Of a DNA stretch of 64,000 bases, positions 44,922 to 55,617 are shown one piece after another. Position numbers and translations under genes: made by a program. Below the pieces are notes generated by a model. It was not told the DNA's origin. It saw nothing but the letters and a program-made list of their open reading frames with translations, and did not search any database. Source of the stretch: Nothophaeocryptopus gaeumannii (lineage: Eukaryota; Ascomycota; Dothideomycetes; Mycosphaerellales; Mycosphaerellaceae); assembly GCA_031771865.1 (NCBI GenBank), contig JASISA010000023.1, positions 248,001 through 312,000 on the forward strand. Reading direction: 5' to 3'. The stretch's first letter is position 1, and each line of letters begins with the position of its first letter.

Positions 44922-46340
44922 ATGCGGCTGCAGGTACTAGTAGCCCTACTGGGCTCTCTCTCGATATCGGGTGCTGAGTCTGGTCCGGACATTGATGGCT
45001 TGCTCGAGGTCATCCAGAGCCCAGTCTCTTGTGCCAGTTGCAATACCGTTCTAGCCGCCCTGAAAACAACGGCCCTTCTTGGAGACAACGCATTCGTCAA
45101 TGCGCTTACGACCGTCTGCATTCGAAACAATTTTGAGGACGAGGATGTCTGTAGAGGCTTCATCGCCTCGGAAGGGCCGATCCTGTCTTACATTATGCGA
45201 GACATGGCCATCCCTTCACATACGGCCCAAGTTCTATGTAACTCTCTTCTAGGCTAATGCGACAATCCGCTAGTCCGCGAGCATAATGTCTCCTTTCTAT
45301 CGTCGAAGCCTAAAGCAGTTCGTCCGGCGCCTTCTAGTAAGAAGCCTATTAAGGTTGTCCACTTTAGCGACGTCCACGTCGACCACTTCTACGAAGTCGG
45401 AGCTAGCTATAACTACTCCAAGCCTATATGCTACCGAAGTTTCATACTAGATAAAGCTCCCGGCAATAGCTCGTACCTAGTAGGACCCTACGGCGACTAC
45501 GTATGCGATGTATCAAAGGCGCTCGAGAGGAGTATGTACGCTGCGATTAAAGACATTACTAGATTAGCTGTATTCGCTCTATTTATAGGCGACATACCGG
45601 AACATGCGATCTAGTCTATAAACCAATCGATAGTAACGTATAGCATCGAGCATACCTATTACGAGATAGCTTCGACACTTAGTATACCCGTCTTCGGTAC
45701 ACTTAGTAATTACGAAGCCTATCCAGTTAACAGCTACCCCTTCAAAGGCATCTAAAGCCCAATCACTAGCTAATAGGTTTACGACATAGTGTCTAAGGCC
45801 TAGCTACGATGCTTAGAAGCGGAGAGCGCTAATAACTACGGAGCGTTTGTATATAAAGTACCTAACATGACGCTTAGAGTTATCTCTATTAACATAGTGT
45901 TTTTCTATAGATACAACTTCTAGTTAATAGAGCGAGATATGTAGTACGACCCTAACAGACAATTTGCTTAGCTAGTAAGCGAGCTTCAAGCGGCTAACGA
46001 TACAGTGAGCTTGCGTACATAATAGGACATATGCCCCTAGGTGTCGGTAATGCACTATATAATAGTTTAAACTATTTCAATTAGATTGCGAATCGGTACG
46101 ATACAACTATTGTAGCGATGTTTTAGGGTAAGTCGCTAGCTACCTCCGGATTCTGCAACTGCTATACTTACCTTTATACTAGGCTACACCTACAAATCCC
46201 ACTTCGAACTAAGCTACCGCAACTACTCCTCCCGATCCTACTTAACAGCTAGCATAGTCTCCTACATCGCCTCTTCCCTTACACCTACTTCTGGCTCCCT
46301 AGCCTTTAGAGTCTACGACGTAGATCCGATTACTTACTCC
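44922..46340 (+). pseudogene. Acid sphingomyelinase-like phosphodiesterase, 3' part destroyed by RIP
   Basis: 44922-45251 is an intact start: a signal peptide, then a saposin-like domain with its cysteine pattern (CASCNTVL, VCIRNNFEDEDVC, QVLC). A TAA at 45255-45257 stands where CAA would continue the saposin domain into CDNP. Past it the same frame is still legible as a calcineurin-like metallophosphatase: IKVVHFSDVHVDHFY, APGNSSY..GPYGDYVCD and LFIGDIPEHAI. It carries at least ten TAA/TAG codons and the expected GNHE metal-binding motif reads SNYE (G to S and H to Y, both RIP-type transitions). Family members hydrolyse sphingomyelin to ceramide, outside the cell or in the vacuole. The copy is dead beyond the saposin domain. 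Confidence 0.8.
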
Positions 46341-46700
46341 GTCTTAGACTTTACGGAATACACAGCTTCTCTCGAAGATCCCGATTTCCAAACGAAAGGT
46401 CCTGTGTGGGAAAAAGATATTCGGTGCGAATGAGGCGAGAAACTTCCGTAATGGGAGAAGCGACTGGCTGATCGATGGGGATGGTAAGGGTGTCGAAGGA
46501 GATGTGGTGGGAGATGTAGATGCGGACTCGGAGTTCGGGTGGGAGGGCGAGGAGGCGGGAGAAGGCTGCGTTGTCGTCTACTTCTTCGAGTTTCGATATC
46601 AAGGAGTCTTTTTAGTACCAGGGAGTACGATTCCTAGCCTGCGTTTTTCGTATAAACCCTGGAGTTCGTTACTTCTGCAGCCTTGCTAGGACAATAGCCC
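45250..46700. repeat. RIP-mutated tract
   Basis: From about 45250 the sequence becomes rich in TpA and in TAG/TAA codons, with CpA-to-TpA changes on both strands, and returns to normal by about 46700. It covers the 3' part of the sphingomyelinase gene and an F-box-like fragment. RIP acts on duplicated DNA, so the segment should have had a copy elsewhere. Confidence 0.7.
46351..46657 (-). pseudogene. RIP-damaged F-box-like fragment
   Basis: The minus strand reads FIRKTQARNRTPWY, a TAA, then KDSLISKLEEVDDNAAFSRLLALPPELRVRIY and PITEVSRLIRTE. This is the same LPPELR..IY / SRLIR.E arrangement as the F-box-like gene at 25221-25925, with the SAP-like lead-in. The TAA replaces a position where CAA (Gln) would fit, and the frame ends in RIP-type sequence after LREKL. 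It is a fragment only. Confidence 0.55.
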
Positions 46701-47545
46701 GCGCTGAGCGCGCTCGTGATAGTGATTAAGCTGCTCCTTATTCGAACTCGAAGGGAAGGAATAGTGTGCGGAGCGTAGGTAGTCTTTGAGGCGGTCGATA
46801 GCTCAGCGTCGGTCATCGCTATCGGCCAGCTTTCAACAAGCTTTTCCCATTGGACAAACATTCTTGCTGTATGAATCGGTGGCAGCGAATTGCACCATAG
46901 AGGACTGAATGAACGGCTGTAATAACGTGCGTCGTGTAGGCTGTTGATAGCGCCGCTTATTATTGTTTCGCGCTGGCCGCACGGCGTCCGAGTGTGTTAC
47001 TCTATGTAGAATCCTCCCCTTATCTCGACGTGATGCGGCATCTTGGAGGGCAATTTGCGAGCAATGCCGTGTTGAGTTGTACCGAAGATGGTGTCGTAGC
47101 GAGACCCTCGAGAACATAAGGTGATGAACCGCGAGCAGCGGGTGACCGCGGCATTTGATCAGCACAAGACCGTACACGTGTTTGCAGCATTCACAAGCGA
47201 AGAAAGTGCTCGGGGGCATAAAGCCCTCACCGCTCAAACCCGTGATTGAACATCTCCGGGTAATTTGGGCATTGAGAAGCCGTTCATGGGACGAATCGGC
47301 CTACATTACTAAAGACTGACAAAGAGGAGCAGATATCTGGTAGTACCTAGTGGTTCCTTCATAGGGTACACTTAGCCCGAAATTTGTTTCTGCTCGCGCT
47401 TGTAAGAGCACTAGAGTAGAGAGTCGTTTGAGATTCCAGATCGTGCTATGGGTCCAACCTGTTCGTGAATGCCCCAGCCTTGGTGCATTGATCCACTTCT
47501 CCGAGCGCTGCTTCGCTTCCCAACTGTCAGATATTGCAATGGTCC
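46700..47545. other. Spacer, no gene recognised
   Basis: Short patternless frames on both strands; ordinary base composition resumes here. Confidence 0.4.
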
Positions 47546-48688
47546 TCAATGATTCCGCTTTCCAAGCCTCTCTTCTACCAACTCCGCAAACTCCTTCTGA
47601 GATAGCTCTGCCTTCGGCATTAACATGGAACCGCTTGTGTCAAGCTGTATCGCGAAGATACCTTCTGGCTTCAGATCCTGTCAGTCAATGCTCTGAAGTA
47701 AGCCTCATTGACTGTCAGTAAGACGTACCACTCCTCCGCTTGCAAGTTTCACAAGCGACAGCCTCTCCCAATTTGCCCAATTTGTCTTTCCATTTTGGAC
47801 GTTAGAGTCATCAGGTGGGTAATTAGCTTCCACGACATCGACCGCTGTCCTCATCCAATATCTCAAGTATCTCGCTGATCCAACAGGTAGAATATCTTGA
47901 AGGTTTGGGTGTTGACCAAAGTTGTTTATGTATTGCAGCATTAGGTTTGATGCGTCGGCGTAAGCTTGGGAGATGCTGAGTGGACTCAAACCTTCGGCTT
48001 CTCTGAGCTTGGCCAAGAGAAACTTATATTCGATCCGCTGTACGGGCTTCAGCGGTAATTCCAATGGCGATCCGCGTTTCTCGCCCGCGGAGTTCACAAC
48101 TGGCGGAGTGTAGCCATCCATCGCTGATCGAAGCGTCGATATCAATCGTCTTCTCATATCGCTCAACGTTCGAAACTCTGGGTTTGCACACGCAACGCAA
48201 TCGCACTTGAAACTCCAAGTCTTCCAATGGAGGTTCGCTCTTTGCTTCGCGGTCAAACATTCATCGACATCCTCCGAATAAGAAATGCGGATCTCTTCGC
48301 CAGTAGGGATATCCTGGTTTGTCGTGATGGTTCCAGAGTGATGGCCGGCATTAGCAACACAAGCATGATTAAAGCGTGAGATGGTCGAATATAAGCCACA
48401 TCCATTGGCGACACCAAAGCAGTTGATGTGAAATATGCGTAAAATCTTCGTGGGGTGTCGACCTCTGCGATCTTCGTACAAGTCTAACAAGCGGTCCTGG
48501 TCATGTTGGCTCAGCCGATCAAATGCTTGATGAACGTCGTCGTCAGTGATGTCTGCCTTCTTCTTCGGTACATGGAGGGTGGCGCTCTCGCGGAGGATTG
48601 AAGTTCCTTTGGCAATGTGCTTGGTGGCGAAGACTCCTTGCCCTCTGCCTTCGGAATATCGAATTTCGAAGAGTACATTGTTCGCCAT
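47546..48688 (-). CDS. SET-domain protein (SMYD/SET5-like), copy A
   Basis: Exons 48688-47729 and 47677-47546, with an intron of 51 bp (GTACGT, CTGACAG), give 363 residues. The SET pieces are GRGQGVFATKHIAKGTSILRE at the start, SRFNHACVANAGHH (the NH.C motif near the SAM/lysine channel), EEIRISYSED and the post-SET cysteines CDCVAC. There is no MYND finger between them. A helical C-terminal region follows (VQRIEYKFLLAKLREAEGL). Such fungal proteins are presumed lysine methyltransferases, with unknown targets. Without the intron the frame would end at 47705, but the spliced tail DLKPEGIFAIQLDTSG aligns with the tail of the neighbouring paralog, supporting the splice. Confidence 0.82.
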
Positions 48689-48797
48689 GCGTTGTGTCGC
48701 CTTGAGACTTTAGGGACGAGGGGATGAAACCCCTTGTCCCCTTCTTAAGATACGCCTCACTTGGTCACTGACTCAGTTGGTCGGGCAGCTGGAAACT

Positions 48798-50138
48798 TTA
48801 ATTGCTGCCCTTTGGTCTTGGCACGTATCTGCTGGATCGTGGAAGAAGGCGTTTTGACAATTCGCTGTCCCTCGACGTCGCGCTCATTGCTCGTCTCTCA
48901 ATCAGTTTTCGACATTGGTGTTCTGATAGCATCTTGGATGTTGTTGGGTTCTTCATGTCAAGCAACATGACGAAAGGCTCCTTGCCTGTGGTTTCACTCG
49001 TTCCTTCCTCGCCAATCTGCATCACATGTCAGTCTTGAAGTGAGAGAGTGCAAACGGATACACTCACAAACATCAACGGTAGCGCCAGAACCGACTGAGT
49101 CTGCATAGAGTCCCAGTCCACACGATAGCGGCGAGCATCTTTGTCTTTCGAGCCGCGAGCATCCTCAGCTAGCTGAATGGCCTTGCGCATCCGTGCTCAA
49201 CAGCATCTCGCGGCCTCCAGAAACCAAACATTCCTTGTGATCGAAGATTCGCAATATATGTACTGCCGATTAAGAAGCAACTCTGCTGCTTTGGAGTAGC
49301 TTGCTGCCGCTTCGAATCGGTCCAGCCCTTCTGCATCCCGCAGGCTGGCGAGGAGGAACGTGTATTCGATCTTCTGCAGAGAAGTAAGAGGACCAGAGAG
49401 CAGTGTCGTCGTTGGCGGCCATTTCATGCTTCGAAGCGCCTCTTCTGTATTGATATCCAGTGGCGAGTGGTCGGGCACTTTCCTGCCCCCCAGTGCGTAA
49501 CGCAGAAAGCAGATTAATCTTCTTTCAAGGTCGCTCAATACCTGCGCCTCACTTGACCGACAGGCAACGCAGTCGCACTCAAACCCGTAATGCCATTGAA
49601 GGCTCGTCGCGCGCTGCCGAGCTGTCATCGTTTCGTACGCCTCGTTGTAGCAAATCGTGAGTTCCTCGCCGGTAGCTATATCTTTCTGTGCCCACGCTTC
49701 GTTCTCGTGCACTAAAGCGTTCAGTACGCATGCGTGATTGATTCTCGAGATAGCTGGATGGAGCCAGCCGTTGTTCTCGTCTCCAAAGGCGTTCCCACGA
49801 AAGATCCAAAGAAGTTTGGTCCTAAAGTATCCGGTCTTGTGGTCTTCGTGCAAGGCCACGACCTGCTTCTGATCTTCCTTGCCGAGACCATTGAAAGCGG
49901 TAAGGACATCGGAGTCGGTGACGGCGCTCGGGCTCTTATGGATGTGCATCACGGCGCGATCACGCAGTATCAGAGTGCCCCTCCGTATGGGCTGCGTGGC
50001 CACCAGGCTGTAGCCTTTGCCTTCGAGCTCCTCGACCGCGTACTTCTTCGACGTGCTCGATGGATATTCACGAGGCTCGGTGGTGTTGTTAATGAAATAG
50101 TTCGACCCACTTCTGAAAGATAGCCTTGCTCCAAACTT
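48798..50138 (-). pseudogene. SET-domain protein, copy B, with nonsense codon and no visible start
   Basis: A tandem paralog of the gene at 47546-48688. Shared blocks are KGYSLVATQPIRRGTLILRD, SRINHACVLNALVH, ELTICYNEAYE, CDCVACRSSEAQVLSD and LQKIEYTFLLASLRDAEGLD. At 49197-49199 a TGA interrupts the frame in the segment aligning to ARYLRYWMRTAV of copy A (here ARCC, stop, ARMRKAI), where CGA would fit. Past it the frame continues to a 51-bp intron (49017-49067) at the same position as in copy A, and ends at 48798. No ATG precedes the SET start in the open frame, which runs back to 50138, so a 5' exon is missing or lost. It is probably inactive; a truncated SET protein ending at 49197 is the alternative. 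Confidence 0.6.
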
Positions 50139-50730
50139 CTATATGTTACAGGGGCGGCGAGGAAACAGCTGTAGCTTTCGTCACACCCTCGTGTGAACTG
50201 AAGCATCATTCCAGAAGACCTTCTCCCAAGGCCCTCTACGGGTCGCGCGGTGCATTGCCTTCCACGTCTTGCTGGTGCCCTGGCCGAGTATGTGCGTACT
50301 TGAAGAGCTCAAGTCTTCCTTCACCGACGCCTTCCAGCATATGAAAGGCAAGGCGAGCGGATGAGCACATGCAAGCGTACCAAAGCAGCGAAACTCGACG
50401 ACTCAATCGGCTGGGTACGCTTGACTGTATGGTGGAAAAGTAGGAGGGAAGGTTGTGCAAGCCTGAGGCGGCATTTCGGAGACGCTCGGACCGCACGGCT
50501 GTTTCCGCGCAAAGGCCAACAATCCTTGTCAATCCTTGTTCGGCGGTTCGCGATTCGCGATTCGCGACTTCAGCCTTCGACCTCCTCACTCCAACATCAC
50601 CGACAACTCCTTGATCACTTTCTTGACAATAACTTGTACTTCACTTGATTTGGAATAGTAGTACGCGCCGCACCTGGGCGCCCTTGTGACAGCTACGCTC
50701 TCGCGCTGCAACAACATCTCAGCAAACAGC
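50139..50730. other. Spacer and promoter of the splicing-factor gene
   Basis: No supported gene. A short repeated motif CGCGATTCGCGATTCGCGA-like (about 50547-50567) lies about 170 bp upstream of the start at 50731. It could be a regulatory site of the splicing-factor gene; this is inference. Confidence 0.35.
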
Positions 50731-52829
50731 ATGGCGGCGCCGGAGAAGAAGGGCGGCTTTCGAGGCCTGACCCTGTATCAGGACCTGCTGAGCAAAGAGA
50801 CCATCGCCGAGATGCAAGCGAAGGACGCGGCGAAGATGGCAGAAGAAGCCAAGAAGAAGAAAGACGGTAGAGTGCTATAGGACAATGTACTAGACGATGG
50901 CCGATTGCTCACTTGACTTGCAAAGCCTCACTCATGTTCAAGCCGACCAACTTGGGAGGTAAGAAATCGAATCAGCCTAAGGCCAAACCGAAACCCAACT
51001 TCTCCGCCATGCATAAGCTCTCTTCGAGTATATCGAATGCATCGGCATCCACAGGTACGTCAGAGAGTGCACCAATGGCGGCGGCGGCGGCGGCAGAGGC
51101 AGGGGTATCAGGTACCGCAGAGCAGTCAGGAACGCAGCCCAAGCTTACACAAAAGCGCGGCTTCAATGATTGGCTGGCGACGGAGGAAGAGGAGGACTCC
51201 TATTATGGTGGGGCGAAACAGGGCGGCAACCGTAAGAAGAAGAAAAAGAAGAACAATGCGCCTCAGCAGCAAGCCTGGTCATGGGACGATGTGTACGATC
51301 CGACTGTACCGACCAACTTTCTCGAGTACCCGCGATCAGACGCGCAGTACGACACCAATGAGGAATGGAAGAGAAGGCTGTACGAAGCACACAAGCGGGA
51401 GCTGCGAAGGCAGGGCAAAGACGTACGGCGCGCAAGTCCCGATAAGGACACGCCGAGTAAGTACTGCCCTTTGGAAATTGCGTGTTTGCTAACAACAATA
51501 GAACCACGAATGGGCCAATTTGCACCTCCCGGCAACCTCAATTTTGCGCCGCCGACGGATCTCGACTCTCGCGGCGGATCTCATCCAGCTTCTTCAGACC
51601 CGTACTCGAGTCGATCATCACCTCGTCCAGGTAACGGTTTCAGATCCGACTATGATGATGAGCCCCGGGCAACGTTTGCGCCTCCGCCCCCACCAGCTGT
51701 CGAGTTGAACCTCGACGAGTCTGCCGATGACGCATACGCTCGTCGTATAGCCATGAGTGGGACGGGTGCACCACAACCGCCAACTCCGCAAACCGTCGCT
51801 CGCCCGCAAGCGCCAAATTTTGCGCCTTCTTCAGTATCTCCAGCTCCTCCGTCTGTGCCGAAACCAGCAACACCCGACGCCAATGCAGATCAGAGAGCCA
51901 AGATCGCTGCACAGATCGCTGCTGTGAAAGCCAAACTCGGGAAGCCTTCTTCGCCAGCAAACCAGACCACGTCAGCTTCGCCGCCGCCGTCAGGTCATAT
52001 TCCTGGAACATCTACGCCACAACACATTGTCGCGGAAGCCAATCGAAATCCCAACCTATCCGCTGCAGACGCTGCTCGAATCCAGGCTGGTCTTCAGCAG
52101 AGACCTCAAGACGACATCTCGCCTCCGCCTCCAACCGACCCATCTGGGCCTGCGGGCACAATATCAGCGGCTCCAACCTTCAACCCTGAGTATTTTACCC
52201 AAAAGCAGCAGGCTGAGCAAGAGCTTCAGGAGCCTGCCCGGCCCGCAGAGGTGTCTGAGGAAGAGCGTTCCCATCGACCAGGTCAAAGCGGTTTTGCTGA
52301 GCGCATGATGAAGAAGCTCGGTTGGGAGAAGGGTCAGGGATTGGGCGCACGCGGTGATGGTATCACAACTGCCATCGTTGCAAAGGCTGATAAGCGCAAG
52401 AAAAAATCTGATGCGCAAGGAGGCGGTTTCGTGACACCCGTCAACATGGGCAAGATCGTGGGAGGCAAAAAGGCGAAGCCTCAGGCGACAGAGGATGGTC
52501 CAGGTGATGCAGAAGGAGCGCTTCCCACCCAGATGTCGGAAGTCATCAAGCTCGAGGGCATGCTTGATAATATGGATGTGGACCACGAGATCGCCGAGAA
52601 CAACTTGATGCAGGAGATTGGGGACGAGATGGGTGAATTTGGAAAAGTCGAGCGACTCTTCATCTGGAGGGAGCATTCTGGTGGGAAGAATGAGGTGTTC
52701 GTCAAGTACACCAGCCCGCTGTCTGCTGTACGCTGCCTGAAAGGCATGGACGGCGCGGAGTTCGCTGAGAACAATGTCAACGCCATGTTCTGGGATGCCG
52801 AGAAGTTCGAGAGAAACGAGTACGCGTAG
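50731..52829 (+). CDS. Splicing factor SPF45/RBM17-like (G-patch and UHM/RRM)
   Basis: Exons 50731-50866, 50926-51456 and 51502-52829 (introns 59 and 45 bp; TGCTAAC branch in the second) encode 664 residues. The N-terminus has the conserved LTLYQDLLSKETIAEM and, across the first splice, LMFKPTNLG. Ala-, Lys- and Pro-rich low-complexity linkers follow. A G-patch lies at about residues 486-520 (GFAERMMKKLGWEKGQGLGARGDG), and a C-terminal U2AF-homology/RRM domain at about 566-664 (LEGMLD, VERLFIWREHSGG, EVFVKYTSPLSAVRCLKGMDGAEFAENN). In animals SPF45 binds U2AF and SF1 ULM motifs and helps choose short introns and 3' splice sites; a similar nuclear role is inferred here. The second intron is a multiple of three without stops, so retention would stay in frame. 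Confidence 0.88.
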
Positions 52830-54719
52830 TGCGCGGGACAGGTTTGGAAGGGCCGTGTGCCGAACACACAGTGAAGGCGACACCTTAAAATCTTAAGGTT
52901 TTCGAGAAAGAAAGTGTACGCATAGGGCGCCGGAAAGTCTCCTGGCCTGGATACAAGTAATCACGAAATAGAGATATTATGCAACCTTCAGGCCCCCCTC
53001 AACGCTATCCCACGAGTTTCTGGAGGCTCTTGGCTCTTGCGGTTGAATCCAAAGGCCTCTCAATGCATGTTAGAGATGAGATACGCCATTGGACTTCGTC
53101 AGAATCGGCTGTTTTGGCACTCAAAAATATGCCTCTCTCTGCGACTTGGAGGGATTCTGAGGTTATGGTGGCGCACTGCGTAGGCTCTAATCGCTGGAGT
53201 GAGATAGGAAACATCGTCGACCTTGATCAAGAACGGTCGATTTGACCAAGACTTTCTCTGCGATTCGACAATATATCAAGCTCTCGGCCGCGAATTTCTG
53301 TGCTTCCTCCTCTTTTTGAGTGATCAACATCGCCGACTGAGACGGCATAGATGCCCTCTGCGCTGCGAAAGCCACCTCACTGCCAACAGCTTCATTGGTA
53401 GCTGCAATGATTAAGTCGACATACGGAAAACTGCGTCTGACAATCTGCCTTCGAGACGTAACAGCCTACAAAGTAGCCTCAGAATGCTGATGAAGGAGAT
53501 GTCCTTGAGCTGACCGGCATCTGCACATTCTATCTTCCAACCACACATCCCGGTCTACCGATAGACTGTATTGATTCTCAAGCCAAGGCTTCCTGCATAC
53601 CAGCTGACCCCTGTCCACAAGATGCAACGTGCTGGCAAAGCATATGCACGATATATCGACGACAGGCTTCAACGGGTGTCGGCTGTCACAGAATGGATGG
53701 TTGCCGAAGGGTTTGGGAATGATGAGCTGTTGGTAATCTCAAAAGCTTCTGAGAGGTGAAGTGGAACAGAAGCTGGGAGAGCCACATTAAGGGATGAAGG
53801 GCGGACGTGGTGGACATTCACTGATGCTGTTGAGAATTCTCCGTGATATTTGAGAAGATCAGGGGACTGTGAGCTTGAGAGTAGCTCGAAAGAGATCGTG
53901 TGCGAGAGGCTGTGGTGAGATTCTACGTTTTCTGCAAGAACAGATCTGAAACCGTTGACCTCTGTCAATATCGTTTCCTCGTTCATGTCCGCCTCCTGCG
54001 TCTTCAAAGCCGCACGATAATGCTTCCCACACATTGACCTTCCTCCTATGACCCTCGCGATCAGACTTGAGAGATGTGCCCTCCTGATAGAGGCAGATCC
54101 GGAACTTCAAGAGGCGTCCGCCTCTGACATTCTCGCACCTCACGAGTCATGCATACCAAAACTCCAGTACCAACTGTCCGCAAACTCCTCAATCAAGCCA
54201 AATTTTCAAGATCGCGAGCTCTCCAAAATCTCCCTCATCCCCTCGCATGACGTCTGTGCGATATACAGGGTTAGCATTCCCTTTTATGACTGGTTTTTGT
54301 TCTAAAGATATTATGTTAGAATCATCTCATGGTCGATTAGTTTTCTCTTCGACTACAGTCGGTCCATGCTCGGAGCGTCATTTCAGATATCGAGCGAAGA
54401 GTCTTGGCTCTGGAGCCGTGGGTGGACCAAGATGTAGATCGATATTTCTCAGGAATCGGTGCAGAACATGACCCGAAAGTGGTCATGTAAGTCATGACAT
54501 CTTGAAGATTGGAGCGTGGGCCAAGTGCAGGATGTGTTGCTGGGAGGCGAAACGTACCAGCGAAGACCAGTTGAGACCCTGAGTTGATGCCTCTTCGTGG
54601 CGGTGATGTAGGGAGGACCAAGTGGACCGAGCTGGAGTGGCTTGGAAAGTCGTCGGGCCTCAGAGATTGCATCTTCCAAGCAATCCAAGAAGACTCGTGA
54701 GAGAAGAGGTAAAGACGTC
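52830..54719. other. Long spacer; one cysteine-rich frame without a start
   Basis: No gene can be supported. On the plus strand, about 53487-53720 is open and cysteine-rich (eight Cys, including PADPCPQDATCWQSICTIY) and follows a possible splice acceptor (CCTCAG), but no upstream exon or signal peptide was found. On the minus strand 53669-54034 is another patternless open frame. Confidence 0.35.
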
Positions 54720-55334
54720 TCACGCCTCCCCCAAATCAATCCTCGCCAACACCTCAATGCCATCCCCTTCCTCCTCGGGGTTGCTCTCCCCACCATCCGC
54801 ATCCTCAAACCACAAATGATCCCCGTAGGAAATGCACAATTCCTCCCCATCCCTAACATCCCTCAACGCCCTGTAAACAATAACCTGCCCCTCCAAATCC
54901 CTCTCCCACCCTACATTCTGCTCGCAGGAAGAATGATTGAACATAGACCCTAATCCAAGCACGACGGCCTGAGTCGTCCCCGGTTCTCCATTGCTATCCT
55001 TGGTCGGCCAATTGTAGGTATAATGGTAGAGCTGGGTCTGTTCGATATGTTCGATGTTTTCTATTATGCCCAGCACCAGGACGGGGCAAATATCGAGAAT
55101 AGTGCCGGAGGGGATGGGGGCGGATGCGAAGACGCCGCGGCCTGGAAAAGGATCAGTACGATTTGTGTCTGGATCTGGGGAGGGCGAACCTGTATGGGTC
55201 TTTCAACCTTTCGCAGTGTTGGCTTTTAGGACGAGATGGGGGAAGCGTTGGAGTGGGAGGCCATCATGGTGGCTCTTGCCTGAGGCTTCATCGCCGTCGA
55301 GGTGAGTGCCGTTCACTTGTTCTGGGTGCGCCAT
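54720..55334 (-). CDS. Small SET-domain protein
   Basis: Exons 55334-55208 and 55141-54720 (intron of 66 bp: GTTGAA donor, ACTGAT branch, TTTTCCAG acceptor) encode 182 residues. Splicing joins LVLKANTAKG to RGVFASAPIPSGTILD, the standard SET opening. Further on are LGSMFNHSS..NVGWERD (the NHS pocket motif) and RDGEELCISYGDHLWF, with an acidic tail. There are no post-SET cysteines. This class of short fungal SET proteins is usually annotated as putative lysine methyltransferases. Its start codon is 284 bp from that of the divergent TRAPPC13-like gene. Without the intron, a TGA would stop the frame at residue 43, so correct splicing is required. Confidence 0.82.
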
Positions 55335-55617
55335 TATTCGTAAATCCGCAGATTCTTCTTTTCAAGAAAAATGTTGAAAGTGATTTTGATCTTGTAGGAG
55401 GATACCACGAGACCTTTATATCCATGAGTCCAAAAGCGACAGAGAACTTTGATGAGCTGACTCGGCGACCGTCCGAATCGTGGTTGTGGCTCTCACAGTT
55501 TTTGCTTGCAGCTCTCCCCACCAATGTCCTCAGTCCTCATCTCCTGCCCTCACATCAACTTTCACAACCATGTCCTCATCAAACATGTAGCAACATATAC
55601 CTTCTCCTGGACCATCC
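55335..55617. promoter_or_regulatory. Bidirectional promoter, SET protein and TRAPPC13-like gene
   Basis: 283 bp between the divergent start codons, with a pyrimidine- and CA-rich leader on the TRAPPC13 side. No clear TATA box. Confidence 0.45.

Noticed and set aside
45258..46340. Independent genes in the RIP tract
   Set aside because: All frames are full of TAA/TAG. The readable parts are continuous with the sphingomyelinase upstream and an F-box-like fragment, so they are pseudogene remains.
47705..47730. Stop at 47705 as the end of SET copy A
   Set aside because: A consensus 51-bp intron removes it, and the spliced tail aligns with that of copy B, which has an intron at the same place.
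55141..55207. In-frame TGA as a break in the small SET gene
   Set aside because: The TGA lies in a 66-bp intron with donor, branch site and acceptor. Splicing restores the KGRGVFAS opening of the SET domain.
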